A stretch of DNA of 64,000 nt from Liolophura sinensis. Taxonomy: Eukaryota > Mollusca > Polyplacophora > Chitonida > Chitonidae. Position numbers and translations under genes: made by a program. The first letter of the stretch is position 1. Every line of letters starts with the position of its first letter. The DNA lies in contig NC_088306.1 of assembly GCF_032854445.1 (NCBI RefSeq), positions 21,299,764 to 21,363,763 of the forward strand, written 5' to 3'. Below the pieces are notes generated by a model that worked only from the letters and a program-made list of their open reading frames with translations, did not search any database and was not told the origin of the DNA. This document shows positions 21,162 through 31,497 of this stretch, in pieces.

Positions 21162-24100
21162 CTAAATATAAACAGGATCAAAGTCACATGAATTTTTTCC
21201 CATTTATTCATCTCTTTATTAGATTGTTACTTCATAAGGCATTTATTTATTTATTTATTTATTTATTCCATACCCATGGCCTTTTCAGTTATACCATAAC
21301 TGTCTGGTTTATTGATGGGGGAAAATAGGGGGACAAATCACTGTCATTATACAGAATGGGTACGCTTTACGCTTACCGTCAGTATCATTATGCAGAATGG
21401 GTACGCTTTACACTTACCATCAGTATCATTATACAGAATGGGCACGCTTTACACTTACCATCAGTGTCATTATACAGAATGGGTACGCTTTACACTTACC
21501 ATCAGTATCATTATACAGAATGGGTACGCTTTACACTTACCGTCAGTATCATTATACAGAATGGGTACGCTTTACACTTACCATCAGTATCATTATACAG
21601 AATGGGTACGCTTTACACTTACCATCAGTATCATTATACAGAATGGGCACGCTTTACACTTACCATCAGTGTCATTATACAGAATGGGTACGCTTTACAC
21701 TTACCATCAGTGTCATTATACAGAATGGGTACACTTTACACTTACCATCAGTGTCATTATACAGAATGAGTACGCTTTACACTTACCATCAGTATCATTA
21801 TACAGAATGGGTACGCTTTACATTTACCATCAGTGTCATTATACAGAATGGGTACGCTTTACACTTACCATCAGTATCATTATACAGAATGGGTACGCTT
21901 TACACTTACCATCAGTATCATTATACAGAATGGGCACGCTTTACACTTACCATCAGTGTCATTATACAGAATGGGTACGCTTTACACTTACCATCAGTGT
22001 CATTATACAGAATGGATACGCTTTACACCTACCATCAGTGTCATTATACAGAGTGGGTACGCTTTACACTTACCATCAGTGTCATTAAACAGAATGAGTC
22101 TGTACTTGTTTGAGTGGTAATACCCAAGTATATCTTCCAGGGTACATTTAAAGCGGTACAGCTGACGTTTCTTTTCGTCAGCGCTCATCCGGGCGATTCC
22201 GCCTACCTCCATGTCGTTCATAGGTTGAACCACCGAACAAAACTCGCCAAGAAAGTAAAACGTCTGAAAACAATAAAGGAATTAAATTTCTAACTGACTT
22301 ACGTACAGTATTTGGAGTATCCGCCTCGACGTGGAGAGGCCCCGGGATCAAACCCCGGTCGAGACTTTAAAAATGGTACTTGTTGCTTCCTCGCTTGCGC
22401 TCAGCACTGAGAGGGGAGAGCAAGGAAACAGGACTGATTGGCCCGTCAGTATAATGTGACTGCGCGAGGTGTCATGTCTAGTGTCTTCGGCATGATACTT
22501 CAGTGCAATGCAGAAGCACTTTGGCTGAATGGACTCGCTCTGCCACAAGAAGACACAGAACATGTACACACACCTTATGACTGAAAAATTGTTAATTTAT
22601 AGTTCGAAATCAGACTTTCTTATACCATCTGTTAACCAAAAAGGACGTTCCAGGTCAATAATCGCAAGGCCAAATACCAACGAGTTTAAAAATTGTACTT
22701 GTTGTTGCCATGCTTGGCGCTCAGCACTAAGAGCTTAGAGCAAGGAAACAGGACTGGTTGCCTCGGTGTCTGTATAATGTGACTGAGTGTCTCCTGCACG
22801 ATACTTCAGTGATTTGCTCTACCTAATAACTCCTCGTCGTCACATGACTGAACAATTGTTAAGTACAATGTTAAACCTGAAACGTTCATTTATCATTCTA
22901 CACTATTTGGTCCACAGAAGAAGCCATTCCTCTATAAATTATCGTGTTAGTTGTTCTCACATAAGAAATGAAAACTGGTCATGTTTTTGTGATGTGTTTG
23001 TTGATGGACTAATTCTGGCCTATGCAGTAAGTCACAGTTACCGCCTGAGGTTGAGGTCTTCAAGCTAGATAATCATCCAATCCAGACCGCCTTTTATCAC
23101 AGAGGTCGCGAAGCGACCTACCTGACAAAAGACGGCCAAGACTGGGTGATCATCTAGCTTGGACACCGAAACCAAAGTCGGTAACTGACCTACACAATGG
23201 TTCCATTGTTTTGCAAGAATCATTCGTTTCATGAAATCGCCGTTTTAGTGACTAAATTCGGACGAATTTTTCTAATTATTAAAATTCATCTTAATTACTG
23301 TGACGCACATGTATAGGTTGGAAAATTATATAATTCAGTAATGTATTAGCTATATTGATGTGGTCTTATATGAAGCCCTTAAGATGTTATCCATTACACA
23401 TGGTGCAGTGACAAACTGCATAGGTTTACCATGTACGTTTACTTCGTATTATCGTTTATGTTCGCATTAACCAATTTAGTAATTTTTTTAAGGTATACAA
23501 GAAGCTACCAAACTCACGTTAGCCTGAAAAGAATGCAGCAAATTTCTATGTTTTGATAGCCTTCAAACACTTTTTACCAGCAGAGCTTGACCTGGACTCA
23601 AGGAAAATGATATTTCTCAACACGGCAATTTCTAAAAAAAATCTAAATTCTAAAAATTCTAAAGAAAATCCCCAGCAATGTACTATGTACCACTTTAAAT
23701 AAATAAATAATAATCAATAAATAAATAGTGTTTTAAATAAATAAATTTGTGCAGATACATGGAAGAACTCATTCAGAAGCTTTAATATTTTCTGATTTAT
23801 GCAAATAATAAATTTCCTTGAAAAAAAAAATCCAGTGGCATGTAATAATTAATCGGCTTTTCTGAAATTGGAAACATATTTGTCTTTAGTTGTTTTAAAT
23901 AGTTGGGACACAGGGCGTTATGTTCGACGAGGTTGTGTTGTTGTTGAAAAGTATCAATACCGAGAAAACATAATACGATGATATGATGATGGCCTCACCC
24001 CGGCTTCCACAAAACGGTGTAACGGAACCTGCTTTCCAGTGCTTATACTAGCAATAGCAAACAAGAAATACCTAACAGCTCAGATAGTAGAGAGCTCAAA

Positions 24101-27100
24101 TCCCGATGAGTGAAGCAGCGAAATTAGTAAGCATCCCTTGACCACCTGTGATCCGCGAGCAAACTGGTGGGTACGTAGGACGAATGACCCGCGGCAAACA
24201 ATGGAGGCATCGTGTAATATGGAGTTACCGATACTCGTAGCTGTAATGAGGCTGGTTTTCGGTTATGTTAAATAATAATTTATCGAAGGGGTTCTTTGTA
24301 TCGACTGTTATTTGTAGAATAAAGCTGCATTATTCCTAGCCGCGCCTAGAACATTCTTTGCGTCTTTCCTGAAACCTGTTGATTGCATCTGTTTCCGTAA
24401 TTACGTACCAATCTCTTTACTTGTAGTTTCTTAGTTCTTTAATGGTTTTTTGTTTTGTTTTGAATGAACTTTTGTTTTGGAAACTTGTCCTGGGATTACT
24501 GACCCGGATCGTCTATTATGACGGTGTCACGATACGTATAGGCATACGAATATTTGTTTCAACGCCTAAATCCTCTAATCAAAAACACCGTCGTGCAAGT
24601 GAATAATTCTTGCGAGCGACACCAAACTCAAATCAGATAAACAAACAAATACATTGACAGCGTACATACACGCCGAATTTGACTTTCAATTCATTCCAAA
24701 AAAATAAATTTAACAGAATGTTGTACTCTAGAGTGTATTCTCTTATTGTAGCAGATGATACCGTTAAATATGACACATATATTCTATGAATTCAAAAAGA
24801 TTCTATTACATTAAAAGGATATTATGTCAAATTTGACAAAATATATATAATATGTTATAATAACAGAATACATCACTAAGACAAAATTAACTTAAGAGAT
24901 TAGTTTTGAAGTATTTAAAGACTCGTACCTTGTCATCTTGTATTTTGTAAACAGAGTTCTTATATGTACGTTCCTTGCCAGCTCTCCACCTTATCACGGG
25001 TTCTAGTGGCGTGTCAGCCACGATTCTCTTGTCCCAATCCGTCAGTTTCCCAGGACATATACAGCTTTCCGGTAATAGGAGGTACATCCTTCGTGGTATA
25101 CACCGGCGTTTAGGGTCGGATTGCCAGTGGGGACACTTTTGAATCCGTTCATTAAGAACTTGAAAGAAGCGAACAAAAACTATCATGATGCACATAGAAT
25201 GTTTGATCATGGTTACTATCACGAAGGTCCATGAACAGTCAATGTTGGTGATTCCATACATTTCCTGTCCCAGGTTTGAACCCGCGATTGAGAAACAAGC
25301 ATATTAACCAGCCGGCCATGGCCTGCTCCATATGTTTCTGTTTTAATGCCATTGTACCATTGAGTGAGTGCGTACTTAGGGTCAAACGTCGTAACAAAAT
25401 TTCAGTCATATGACGACGAAAGAGTCCTTAAAATGAAGGTAATGTGCCTCCTAGTTGCAGGACTGATATTCTGCCGCTCTTATATCTAGTGCTGCTTCAC
25501 TGAGACGACTTACCGAAGGCAAGTAAGCCACCCCACCCAAGCCATCATACTCATACGGGTCAGTCAGTCGTTGTACAATCCCTTAGTGCTGAAGTCCAAC
25601 CAAGGAAGCTACAGCTTTCTCTTTTAAGGTCTTAGGTGTGACCCAGGATTGACCTTGGATCTACCCCCCCCCCCTCCTCCTCCCCTCCTCCCTCGAAGCC
25701 CACGCTCTCCGAACTGAGCCATCGGGGCCGGTTTCATTGTATCATTGAGACTCTTATGCTGCCTCAATTAAGCATTACACCGAATACACCCTACTGACAT
25801 TCACCTTACTTTCACAAAACTTTGTAAATAAATTTTGCGTAACTTTTCTCGTAAATGACCTCGCCTTAATATAACCTAGACAACGTCTTTCACGAAAACA
25901 GTTTTCTTAAAGTGACCCTCGTTCCGAAAGAAATATACGCAGGTAAGCTTATACACACGTGGTGTTCTGTAGTGTTCCGAAAGAAATATACGCAGGTAAG
26001 CTTATACACACGTGGTGTTCTGTGGTGTTCCGAAAGAAATATACGCAGGTATGCTTATACACACGTGGTGTTCTGTGGTGTCCTGTGATGTCCACTTACT
26101 TGGTAAAAGGATTTTGAGGAAGCTGTAGTAGTACGACCACGCGAAGCCATGACCCACATTACCCACGGGAAGTAAGGACTCTACAGACACATCCGGACCT
26201 GCACAAACGAATTTACGAGACACTGAAGAAAGACACTTCAAACAAAGTCAAGCGGATGTCAGGAAATTATTGGAGACGAGATACGTTAATTTTAGTAAGA
26301 CATAAGAAATATGTAACCTAACAAAATTTTACATTAATATTAATATCCGACATGATACCGTATTTCTATCAACGAGAGTTAACATTATTAGCAGCTATAC
26401 CTACAAGGATCTACCATTAGGATGTGTTTAGCAGCCCCACCTACGGCTGTAGTGTAGCCAAAAACAGACAAGAGTTAAAAACGACAACGAATATAATTAA
26501 CGTGTACAATATAGAGAGACAAACCACAGCAGCGACGACAGCTGACAGATGGCATGTATGGTCACGCGTAATTGGTGAAATTTGTCCCCTTGCCAATTTA
26601 CCGCAGTTATGGTTTTATTCTAACTGTTCATGTAAATGCATAAATAGTTGAAAATTACACGCTCCTAGCATCATGGTTTTAGCAGAATTATTTAAAAAAG
26701 ATGCAGTGATGTCAATTGCAATTTATTAGACGTCACTGGTGTGGAATTACTTAAAATGCTGAGTTGTCATCATATTTAACATCCAATAACATAAAAACAA
26801 TGAGAAGACCTCTTTTTTTGCATCATTGACAGAATGTACGAGCTTCAGAAAAGGTATGGAGTTATACTGGTGGCGTAATAAATAAACCGCCAAAACCAAC
26901 CAATTATCATGTTCATGACATCGTCCAGGAAGCCGTCCACCTTCCCATCAATGCACTCGAGCTGTCTCAGCACATCGGGAAGCTCCTTTGTCTCCACATC
27001 CAAGAGCACTGGGACAATAGCCAGTCTGTCGTTGTCAATGGAGCGTTCCAGTGTCAAGGAGAGCTCCAGTGTGCACCAGTAGCTCTTCAGGGATTGTCTT

Positions 27101-28148
27101 GAGATCAAGGAAAGGATTTTCTCGGATGTCTCAATGAAAGTGATAATCTGGTCGAAAATCTGAACGCCCCCCATGAAGTCCTGTGAAGCCATCCCGCACT
27201 GAAAGCCTTTAGCCTGAAGTTTCCGATACAGATTCTTGGCAAACTCGTTGTCCGCTTCGCAGTGAGTGATGAAAACATGGCGCTCAAAACCTTCCTTTAG
27301 TTTACGTCCTTCATGGGGCTCGTCCGTTACAAAACTTCCACTAAAAAGAACAAGTCCAACACTGTGAGCTACACAGGCTATAGGTAAAAAGAAATCTTAA
27401 TGGGCAAAAATAAATCCAAGCAGTTAATAATACAATCTGCATAAAATAAAGTATTCAGCTCGGCGGGGCGGGGGTGGGGGGGGGGGGGGGGTGTTGTGAA
27501 ACATGAAACTGGAATAAGATGCATTATTTCTCCGCGAAAAGGCTGTAGTTAATACCGGCAAAATAGCATTAAACTGTATTCACACATGCTGAATTAAACA
27601 ATGATAGAGGATTTGGTTTTGACTCGTGTTTTATGCCGTACTCAAGATTATTTCACTCATACGACGACGGCTAGCATTATGGTGGGAGGAAACCGAGAGA
27701 AACCCAGGATTATCCGCAGGTTACTGACAGACCTTCCCTGTAATGCGCCACTGTTTCTGTACTGCTGTACTCATAAACCAAAGCGGAAGTCTACCATACA
27801 TGCATCACCACAGCGTACGTATGCTTTTAAGCAGAGCTGGAGTCTACATTGTCTTTTTGTGGCAGTTAGAGTCCATGTCGCCAAAGTGCTGCAGCCACTG
27901 AAGTACCATGCCGAAGACACCAGGCATAACACCCCACTTAGACACATTATACTGACACCGGACCAACCAGTCCTGTTTCCTTGCTCTAAGCTCTCAGTGC
28001 TGAGCACCAAGTCTTTTTCATTTTTCATACAGCTTGAAAAAAACGGCTTGTTTCCCTACCTGGTTGCCATGGCGACCTCTTATCCCGCGTGACATGTGAC
28101 ACCCGACGTGCCTTGTTCTCTACCTTTATCTCAACGTTCCTAACGGTT
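21010..28148 (-). CDS. Gene A: TIR-STING fusion protein (WCxxE TIR)
   Basis: Coding exons 28070-28060, 27340-26901, 26198-26100, 25158-24929, 22263-22074 and 21161-21010. Phases agree throughout; reading exon 6 to TAA at 21010-21012 gives 373 residues. Residues 20-150 form a TIR domain: HVFITHCEAD (box 1), ASQDFMGG (BB loop), KILSLIS strand, SYWCTLEL with E96 at the position of the catalytic glutamate of SARM1, plant and bacterial TIR NADases, then IVPVLLDV. Residues 151-340 are STING: NVGHGFAWSYYYSFLKILLP, MYLLLPES, RAGKERTYKNSVYKI, FKCTLEDIL. There are no membrane helices. Expected role: cytosolic sensor whose STING part binds a cyclic dinucleotide and clusters the TIR part, by analogy with bacterial TIR-STING and oyster TIR-STING. 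The exact ligand and whether NAD+ is cleaved are inference. Gene C, divergently placed 30 kb away, is its close paralogue. Confidence 0.9.
21345..22110. repeat. 41-bp array made of copies of the gene A exon 5 splice donor
   Basis: 18 units plus the parental site. On the minus strand each unit is 23 nt of exon 5 end (CATTCTGTATAATGACACTG + ATG) joined to 18 nt of intron start (GTAAGTGTAAAGCGTACC). The authentic exon ends with the same bases at 22074, so the array begins at the gene's own donor and fills most of intron 5. Almost every copy keeps an intact ATG|GTAAGTG donor; two copies have GTAGGTG or GTAAATG. Confidence 0.95.
22074..22263 (-). CDS. Gene A exon 5: STING ligand-pocket segment
   Basis: Acceptor TTGTTTTCAG, 190 nt, donor GATG|GTAAGTG (phase 1). 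Residues 261-323: TFYFLGEFCSVVQPM, where E267 matches human E260 while T263 and P264 are replaced by S270 and V271; then YRFKCTLEDILGYY and YRLILFNDTD. Its last 23 nt and the donor were amplified into the adjacent 41-bp array. Confidence 0.92.
22315..22575 (+). mobile_element. SINE family 2 copy in gene A intron 4
   Basis: Head remnant CCGCCTCGACGTGGAGAGGC with B box GGGATCAAACCCCGGTC, then AAAATGGTACTTGTTGC, GCAAGGAAACAGGACTGATT and TCTTCGGCATGATACTTCAG. It is antisense to the gene. Confidence 0.85.
22660..22830 (+). mobile_element. SINE family 2 partial copy in gene A intron 4
   Basis: Starts inside the body (TTTAAAAATTGTACTTGTTG), keeps AGCAAGGAAACAGGACTGGT and CACGATACTTCAGTG; the head is absent. 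Confidence 0.8.
23035..23187. repeat. Long imperfect hairpin (foldback element) in gene A intron 4
   Basis: The left arm CAGTTACCGCCTGAGGTTGA...CAAGCTAGAT and the right arm ATCTAGCTTGGACACCGAAA...GGTAACTG pair over about 65 nt with mismatches. The arms enclose a perfect inner palindrome AGGTCGCGAAGCGACCT. This is either a small MITE or an intronic hairpin. Confidence 0.8.
23190..24714. other. Gene A intron 4, middle part
   Basis: AT-rich intron sequence; I see no exon or recognised repeat. Confidence 0.55.
24715..24865 (+). repeat. Dispersed AT-rich family Z copy
   Basis: Shares GTGTATTCTCTTATTGTAGC-like, CCGTTAAATATGACACATAT and ATATTATGTCAAATTTGACA blocks, in order, with 34385-34575. A related inverted copy is at 33235-33425. 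Class unknown, possibly a MITE. Confidence 0.55.
24929..25158 (-). CDS. Gene A exon 4: STING core
   Basis: Acceptor CTTCTTTCAAG, donor GACAAG|GTACGAG, 230 nt. Residues 184-260 include RRMYLLLPESC (strand of YILLPLDCG) and RAGKERTYKNSVYKIQDD. R242, R247, Y249 and N251 fall on R232, R238, Y240 and N242 of human STING, so the cyclic-dinucleotide lid arginines are kept. Confidence 0.92.
25262..25735 (-). mobile_element. SINE family 3 plus a tRNA-like fragment in gene A intron 3
   Basis: From about 25345 the element reads (minus strand) from a tRNA-like head GGCCCCGATGGCTCAGTTCG near 25730 to the tail with GACGTTTGACCCTAAG; a C-rich run interrupts it near 25665. A separate tRNA-like piece with B box GGGTTCAAACCTGG lies at 25262-25325. 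Confidence 0.65.
25925..26086. repeat. 53-bp tandem triplication beside gene A exon 3 donor
   Basis: Three nearly identical units of GTTCCGAAAGAAATATACGC plus AGGTAAGCTTATACACACGT plus GGTGTTCTGTGGT. On the gene's strand the array starts about 14 nt after the exon 3 donor (26099). Confidence 0.93.
26100..26198 (-). CDS. Gene A exon 3: STING alpha-1 helix
   Basis: Acceptor TTCGTTTGTGCAG, donor CCAA|GTAAGTG, 99 nt, phase 1 at both ends. Encodes PDVSVESLLPVGNVGHGFAW and continues SYYYSFLKILLP; S172 and Y173 match S162/Y163, while G166 and Y167 become S176 and F177. The exon is the same length and almost the same sequence as gene C exon 3. Confidence 0.93.
26510..26750 (+). repeat. Dispersed family X copy in gene A intron 2
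   Basis: Good copy: GACAGCTGACAGATGGCATG, TTACCGCAGTTATGGTTTTA, CTAACTGTTCATGTAAATGC, GCATCATGGTTTTAGCAGAA and ATGCAGTGATGTCAATTGCA in order. Confidence 0.75.
26901..27340 (-). CDS. Gene A exon 2: TIR domain
   Basis: Acceptor TTGTTCTTTTTAG, 440 nt, donor ATTG|GTTGGT (weak at +3/+4). Residues 4-150 hold the complete TIR domain with HVFITHCEAD, SQDFMGG, SYWCTLEL (E96) and IVPVLLDV. Retention of the following intron would add about 16 residues and stop, giving a TIR-only protein. Confidence 0.93.
27465..27493. repeat. G-rich tract in gene A intron 1
   Basis: GGCGGGGCGGGGGTGGGGGG followed by more G: a long poly-G run that could form a G-quadruplex and is prone to sequencing-length error. Confidence 0.7.
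27620..27745 (-). mobile_element. SINE family 1 fragment in gene A intron 1
   Basis: Minus-strand body from TCTGTCAGTAACCTGCGGAT to the GTACGGCATAAAACACG tail. It is in the sense direction of gene A. Confidence 0.8.
27785..28020 (-). mobile_element. SINE family 2 copy in gene A intron 1
   Basis: Minus-strand AGCACTGAGAGCTTAGAGCA, AGGAAACAGGACTGGTTGGT and GTCTTCGGCATGGTACTTCA. The tail lies toward 27785; the head is missing. Confidence 0.82.
28060..28148 (-). CDS. Gene A exon 1: 5' UTR end and 11-nt start of coding
   Basis: Acceptor TTTTCTCTATCTTCAG, 78 nt of leader, then GTCGCCATGG (strong start context) and ATGGCAACCAG|GTAGGG. Coding part 28070-28060 gives MAT plus two bases of Ser4. The layout is the same as gene C exon 1. 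An acceptor at its upstream end implies at least one further non-coding exon. Confidence 0.78.
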
Positions 28149-29425
28149 CTGAAGATAGAGAAAAGAGGAATCTCACGTACAGAACAAATAGTTCAGGAAT
28201 GGCCAACACTTCATGTTTCGCGTAGCATTTGACAGGATTGACTCAGGTCTTTAAAAGAAATGACATATTTATACAACCTATACCTTAAATAAAACAGCTA
28301 TACTTAAGGTTAAATAAAATATCCCAAGTTTCGACCAGCAGTGCTTGTTAGCTGAGTATTTAATAGTTAAACATAGGAGGCTAACATGTCTCAGGGATTC
28401 ATACATAGGCCCTATTGATTTCATGAACCCATATTCGATTCGTAAAATTGGGTTTAAACTCAATTTTGGCTTCGGAAACTGAATTTTTTGATTAAACACA
28501 AAATTAACTACACTCAGTTTAGTTGATGATAACTCAATGTGAGAAAACTGATTTCGCAGCGCTAACGTACAAAAAAAGGTTTCTCAGGCGATCGGCCGTC
28601 GCAGGATTGTACATGGTCCAATTTCCGCTACCTGGCCACTGCACATCCACAGGTTACTGAGGCTTTTAACAATAGATTCGGTCATTATGTATCGAACAGA
28701 GATGGTGTCTTGGCTTTCAATCATTATAATAGTAGTGTTGTACTTTCTCAGTTAGCAAGAAAGCAGTATATCTAAGTAGGCCTATTATGGAAGTGACATC
28801 GTACATGGCACTATTTGCAGTAGTCCCCAAATTGCGAATGCTTGGTCCGTCAGTGATAATTAAGATCTAGCTGTGTCACGTGTCAAATCAGCATATTGAT
28901 AAGAAATTCCATTCACATTAGAATTCATAAGTTCATTCAGCTGGGGGGAACAGGAAAGAAATCTAGTGAAGCAAATATTTTATTATACATTTTTACTATT
29001 TTGTCTGTCAAATAAACAATAGAACTTTGAAGGAAGAATATAATGTAATGAGACTGCGTTCTAAAATCCGGCAAAAAAAAAAATACAGAACTGAGAAGGT
29101 TAAGCTTAACAAACTGCCATTTTCTCATGGAAAATAAAGCAGAAGAAATATATTTACAACAGAACTGTGGAATTAAATAGCTGTATTTAAAATAGATATC
29201 TATACAGATAATGGTACAATACAACATAAAAATTAGCTCGGTTTGTAAAATATAATTTAACTCAATACGGACTCCAAATTGGTCGGGTTTTTTTTTAGCT
29301 CAATTTGGTAAAAATAAAATCAATTTTGAGTCTCGGTTTGTTTAATTTGGACTAACTCTACTTAAGCCATAATGCAAACGTTTACATTCAAGAACAGATA
29401 GAATAAAAGCATAAGGTTAACTGAC
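28149..29425. other. Upstream region of gene A
   Basis: Should hold the promoter and first non-coding exon of gene A, which I cannot place. No other gene recognised. Confidence 0.4.
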
Positions 29426-29429
29426 AGGA

Positions 29430-29650
29430 AGCCGTATTCCACAGGTACATGGTGTGTAACCATTTGCCAACTATCGGACTGCCGCTGTTGCTGCTGCTGT
29501 GGTTTGACTCTCTACGCCGGAGGTCTTCAATTACATTTACATTAACAGATATAACATAAGCCTGATTCAGGTCAACAGACAAGAGCCTGCATTTCACGGT
29601 TTACGTGTGATCATTTGCGAGATATCACACTGTCGTCGCTGCTCTGCGTA
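29430..29650 (-). repeat. Dispersed family X, two partial inverted copies
   Basis: GTGTGTAACCATTTGCCAAC near 29450 and GTGTGATCATTTGCGAGATA near 29605 are reverse complements of the family X start (TGTGACAGATGGCAATTTGG type), each followed by a GCCGCTGTTGC/GTCGCTGCTC block. Confidence 0.55.
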
Positions 29651-29656
29651 AATACC

Positions 29657-29871
29657 CGTCCAGACTATCCAACATCGTTCAACTGTTGTTGACTTAACAG
29701 CAAGTTAAATGCTGTTGAGGTAAGTTGAGTGTCACGTCCAAACTACAAATCAGATAGGTCAATTTTGTCCAACACTGCTGCCGTGTGTTCAGCTGTGTTG
29801 GGTTGTGTTATTTACAACACTTTTGTTTTGTTGAGTCAACAAAAGTTGAGTGATGTTGGGTGATCTGGACG
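29657..29871. mobile_element. MITE with about 41-bp terminal inverted repeats
   Basis: Begins CGTCCAGACTATCCAACATC and ends GATGTTGGGTGATCTGGACG, which are inverted copies with few mismatches; 215 bp, no coding capacity. Target duplication not evident. Confidence 0.85.
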
Positions 29872-30379
29872 AGGCTTGAACGTGAATCGTTACTGAACAA
29901 CTCCCCCTTGCCGTCCCTGTATGCGTGCGGGTGTTAAGTGATTCACTGGGTATACACTACTCACACTGAACCCGAGTGCGTATCAGTAGGCTATCTCATT
30001 GGCTGTGGTAGTTAAGTGGTGGTGGCGGTACGGAGGGAGGGTAAACATATACCGAAGAATCTGGAATTTAGCCGGCCCACGATTAAGGCGAAAAAGGCGA
30101 GGGACATCAATTATAGTCTGGCCTTAACCGTACATTCACAGTGCAACCCTATATATGTCTGGATGTTTACAACCTATATATGTCAACCCTATGTATGTCA
30201 ACCCTGTGTATGTCTGTATTCACATACATGTGATTCCCTGTAGAATTACACACAGATAGATGACAAAAACACGGCTGGTATATGTATAACATTAAATATG
30301 TTAAATCCAAATTTCTGGCAGTCGTGAAGATAGTACAAGCATTTATAATGTTTGATTACCACTTCCTGAAGTGTTTGAA
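29872..30379. other. No gene recognised
   Basis: Contains short TATGTCAACCCTATGTATGT repeats near 30150-30215; otherwise unremarkable. Confidence 0.45.
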
Positions 30380-31140
30380 TTTCAGCACTTTACAAAATGG
30401 TTAAAAGATGTTGTCTTAACATAATTTTAGGACAAATTAACACTCCTAGATGTTTTGTTAGGTAGTAATCCATAAATGTTAAAATTCTGCAATGTACTAT
30501 ATTACAAAAGTTAACATTTTTAGCTGTTGTGTTAGGCAGTAAATTTTAAAATTCTGTAATACACTATGTTACAAAATGAACACTTTTAGGCGTTGTGTTA
30601 TGTAGTAATCTATTAATGTTAAAATTCTGCTATGTACTATATTACAAAAGTTAACATTTTTAGCTGTTGTGTTAGGCAGTAAATCTTAAAATTCTGTAAT
30701 ACACTATGTTACAAAATGAACACTTTTAGGCGTTGTGTTATGTAGTAATCTATTAATGTTAAAATCCTGCAATGTACTTTGTCACAAAAATTAACACTTC
30801 TAGATGTTTTGTTAGGTAGTAAATGTTAAAATTCTGTAATATACTATGTTACACAAATTAACACTTTTAGATGTTGTGTTAGGCAGCAAATGTTAAAATC
30901 CTGTAATTCACTGTTACACAAATTAACACCTTTAGATGTTGTGTTAGACAGTAAATGTTAAAATCCTGCAATGTACTATGTTACACAAATTAACGCCTTT
31001 AGATGTTGTGTTAGGTAGTAGTCTATAAATGTTAAAATTCTGCAATGTACTATGTCACATAAATTAACACCTTTAGATGTTGTGTTAGGTAGTAGTCTGT
31101 TAACGTTAAAGTCGTGCAATGTACTATGTTACAACTTGTA
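30380..31140. repeat. 64-73-bp degenerate minisatellite, about 11 copies
   Basis: Units contain AACACTTTTAGATGTTGTGT, TAGGTAGTA, an optional ATCTATTAATG segment and AAAATTCTGCAATGTACTAT. Two adjacent pairs of units (30520-30745) are almost identical, showing a local higher-order duplication. Confidence 0.88.
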
Positions 31141-31353
31141 ACCATTACGCGGCGCAACATTTTAAAATGTTGACACTCACATTTTATAACATTTAACATT
31201 TATCATTTTCACACACAGAAAATGTTGATAATCTATTATTTTCGTTTCAGAAGAGCATAGTTTTACCAAATCAGTGAAATAGAGATGTTGTCGTGTTGCT
31301 TAAGTTACTACCTTAAGTTTACATAAGCAATTAGAATAAAACAGTAATTCTGG

Positions 31354-31470
31354 AATACGGCCTCCTGTCAAAATTCTGTTTTTTTCTGAAAAGCTTACAA
31401 GAGGCCGTGTTTCAGAGGTTGCGTGAGACAATTTGCCAGCAATCACAGTATGGCCGATGTTATGGATTTA
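31354..31470 (-). repeat. Dispersed family X partial copy
   Basis: GAGGCCGTGTTTCAGAGGTT and GACAATTTGCCAGCAATCAC match the inverted 5' part of family X. Confidence 0.5.
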
Positions 31471-31497
31471 CTCCATATGATGCAGCTTTTTGTATTA

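Noticed and set aside
21312-22088. 258-codon plus-strand open frame (and its overlapping companions) as a repeat protein gene
   Set aside because: It is created by the 41-bp array (three units = 41 codons, open in all plus frames). The biologically meaningful strand is minus, where the units are splice donors of gene A.
27601-28092. 163-codon plus-strand frame
   Set aside because: It is antisense to a SINE family 1 copy, a SINE family 2 copy and gene A exon 1.
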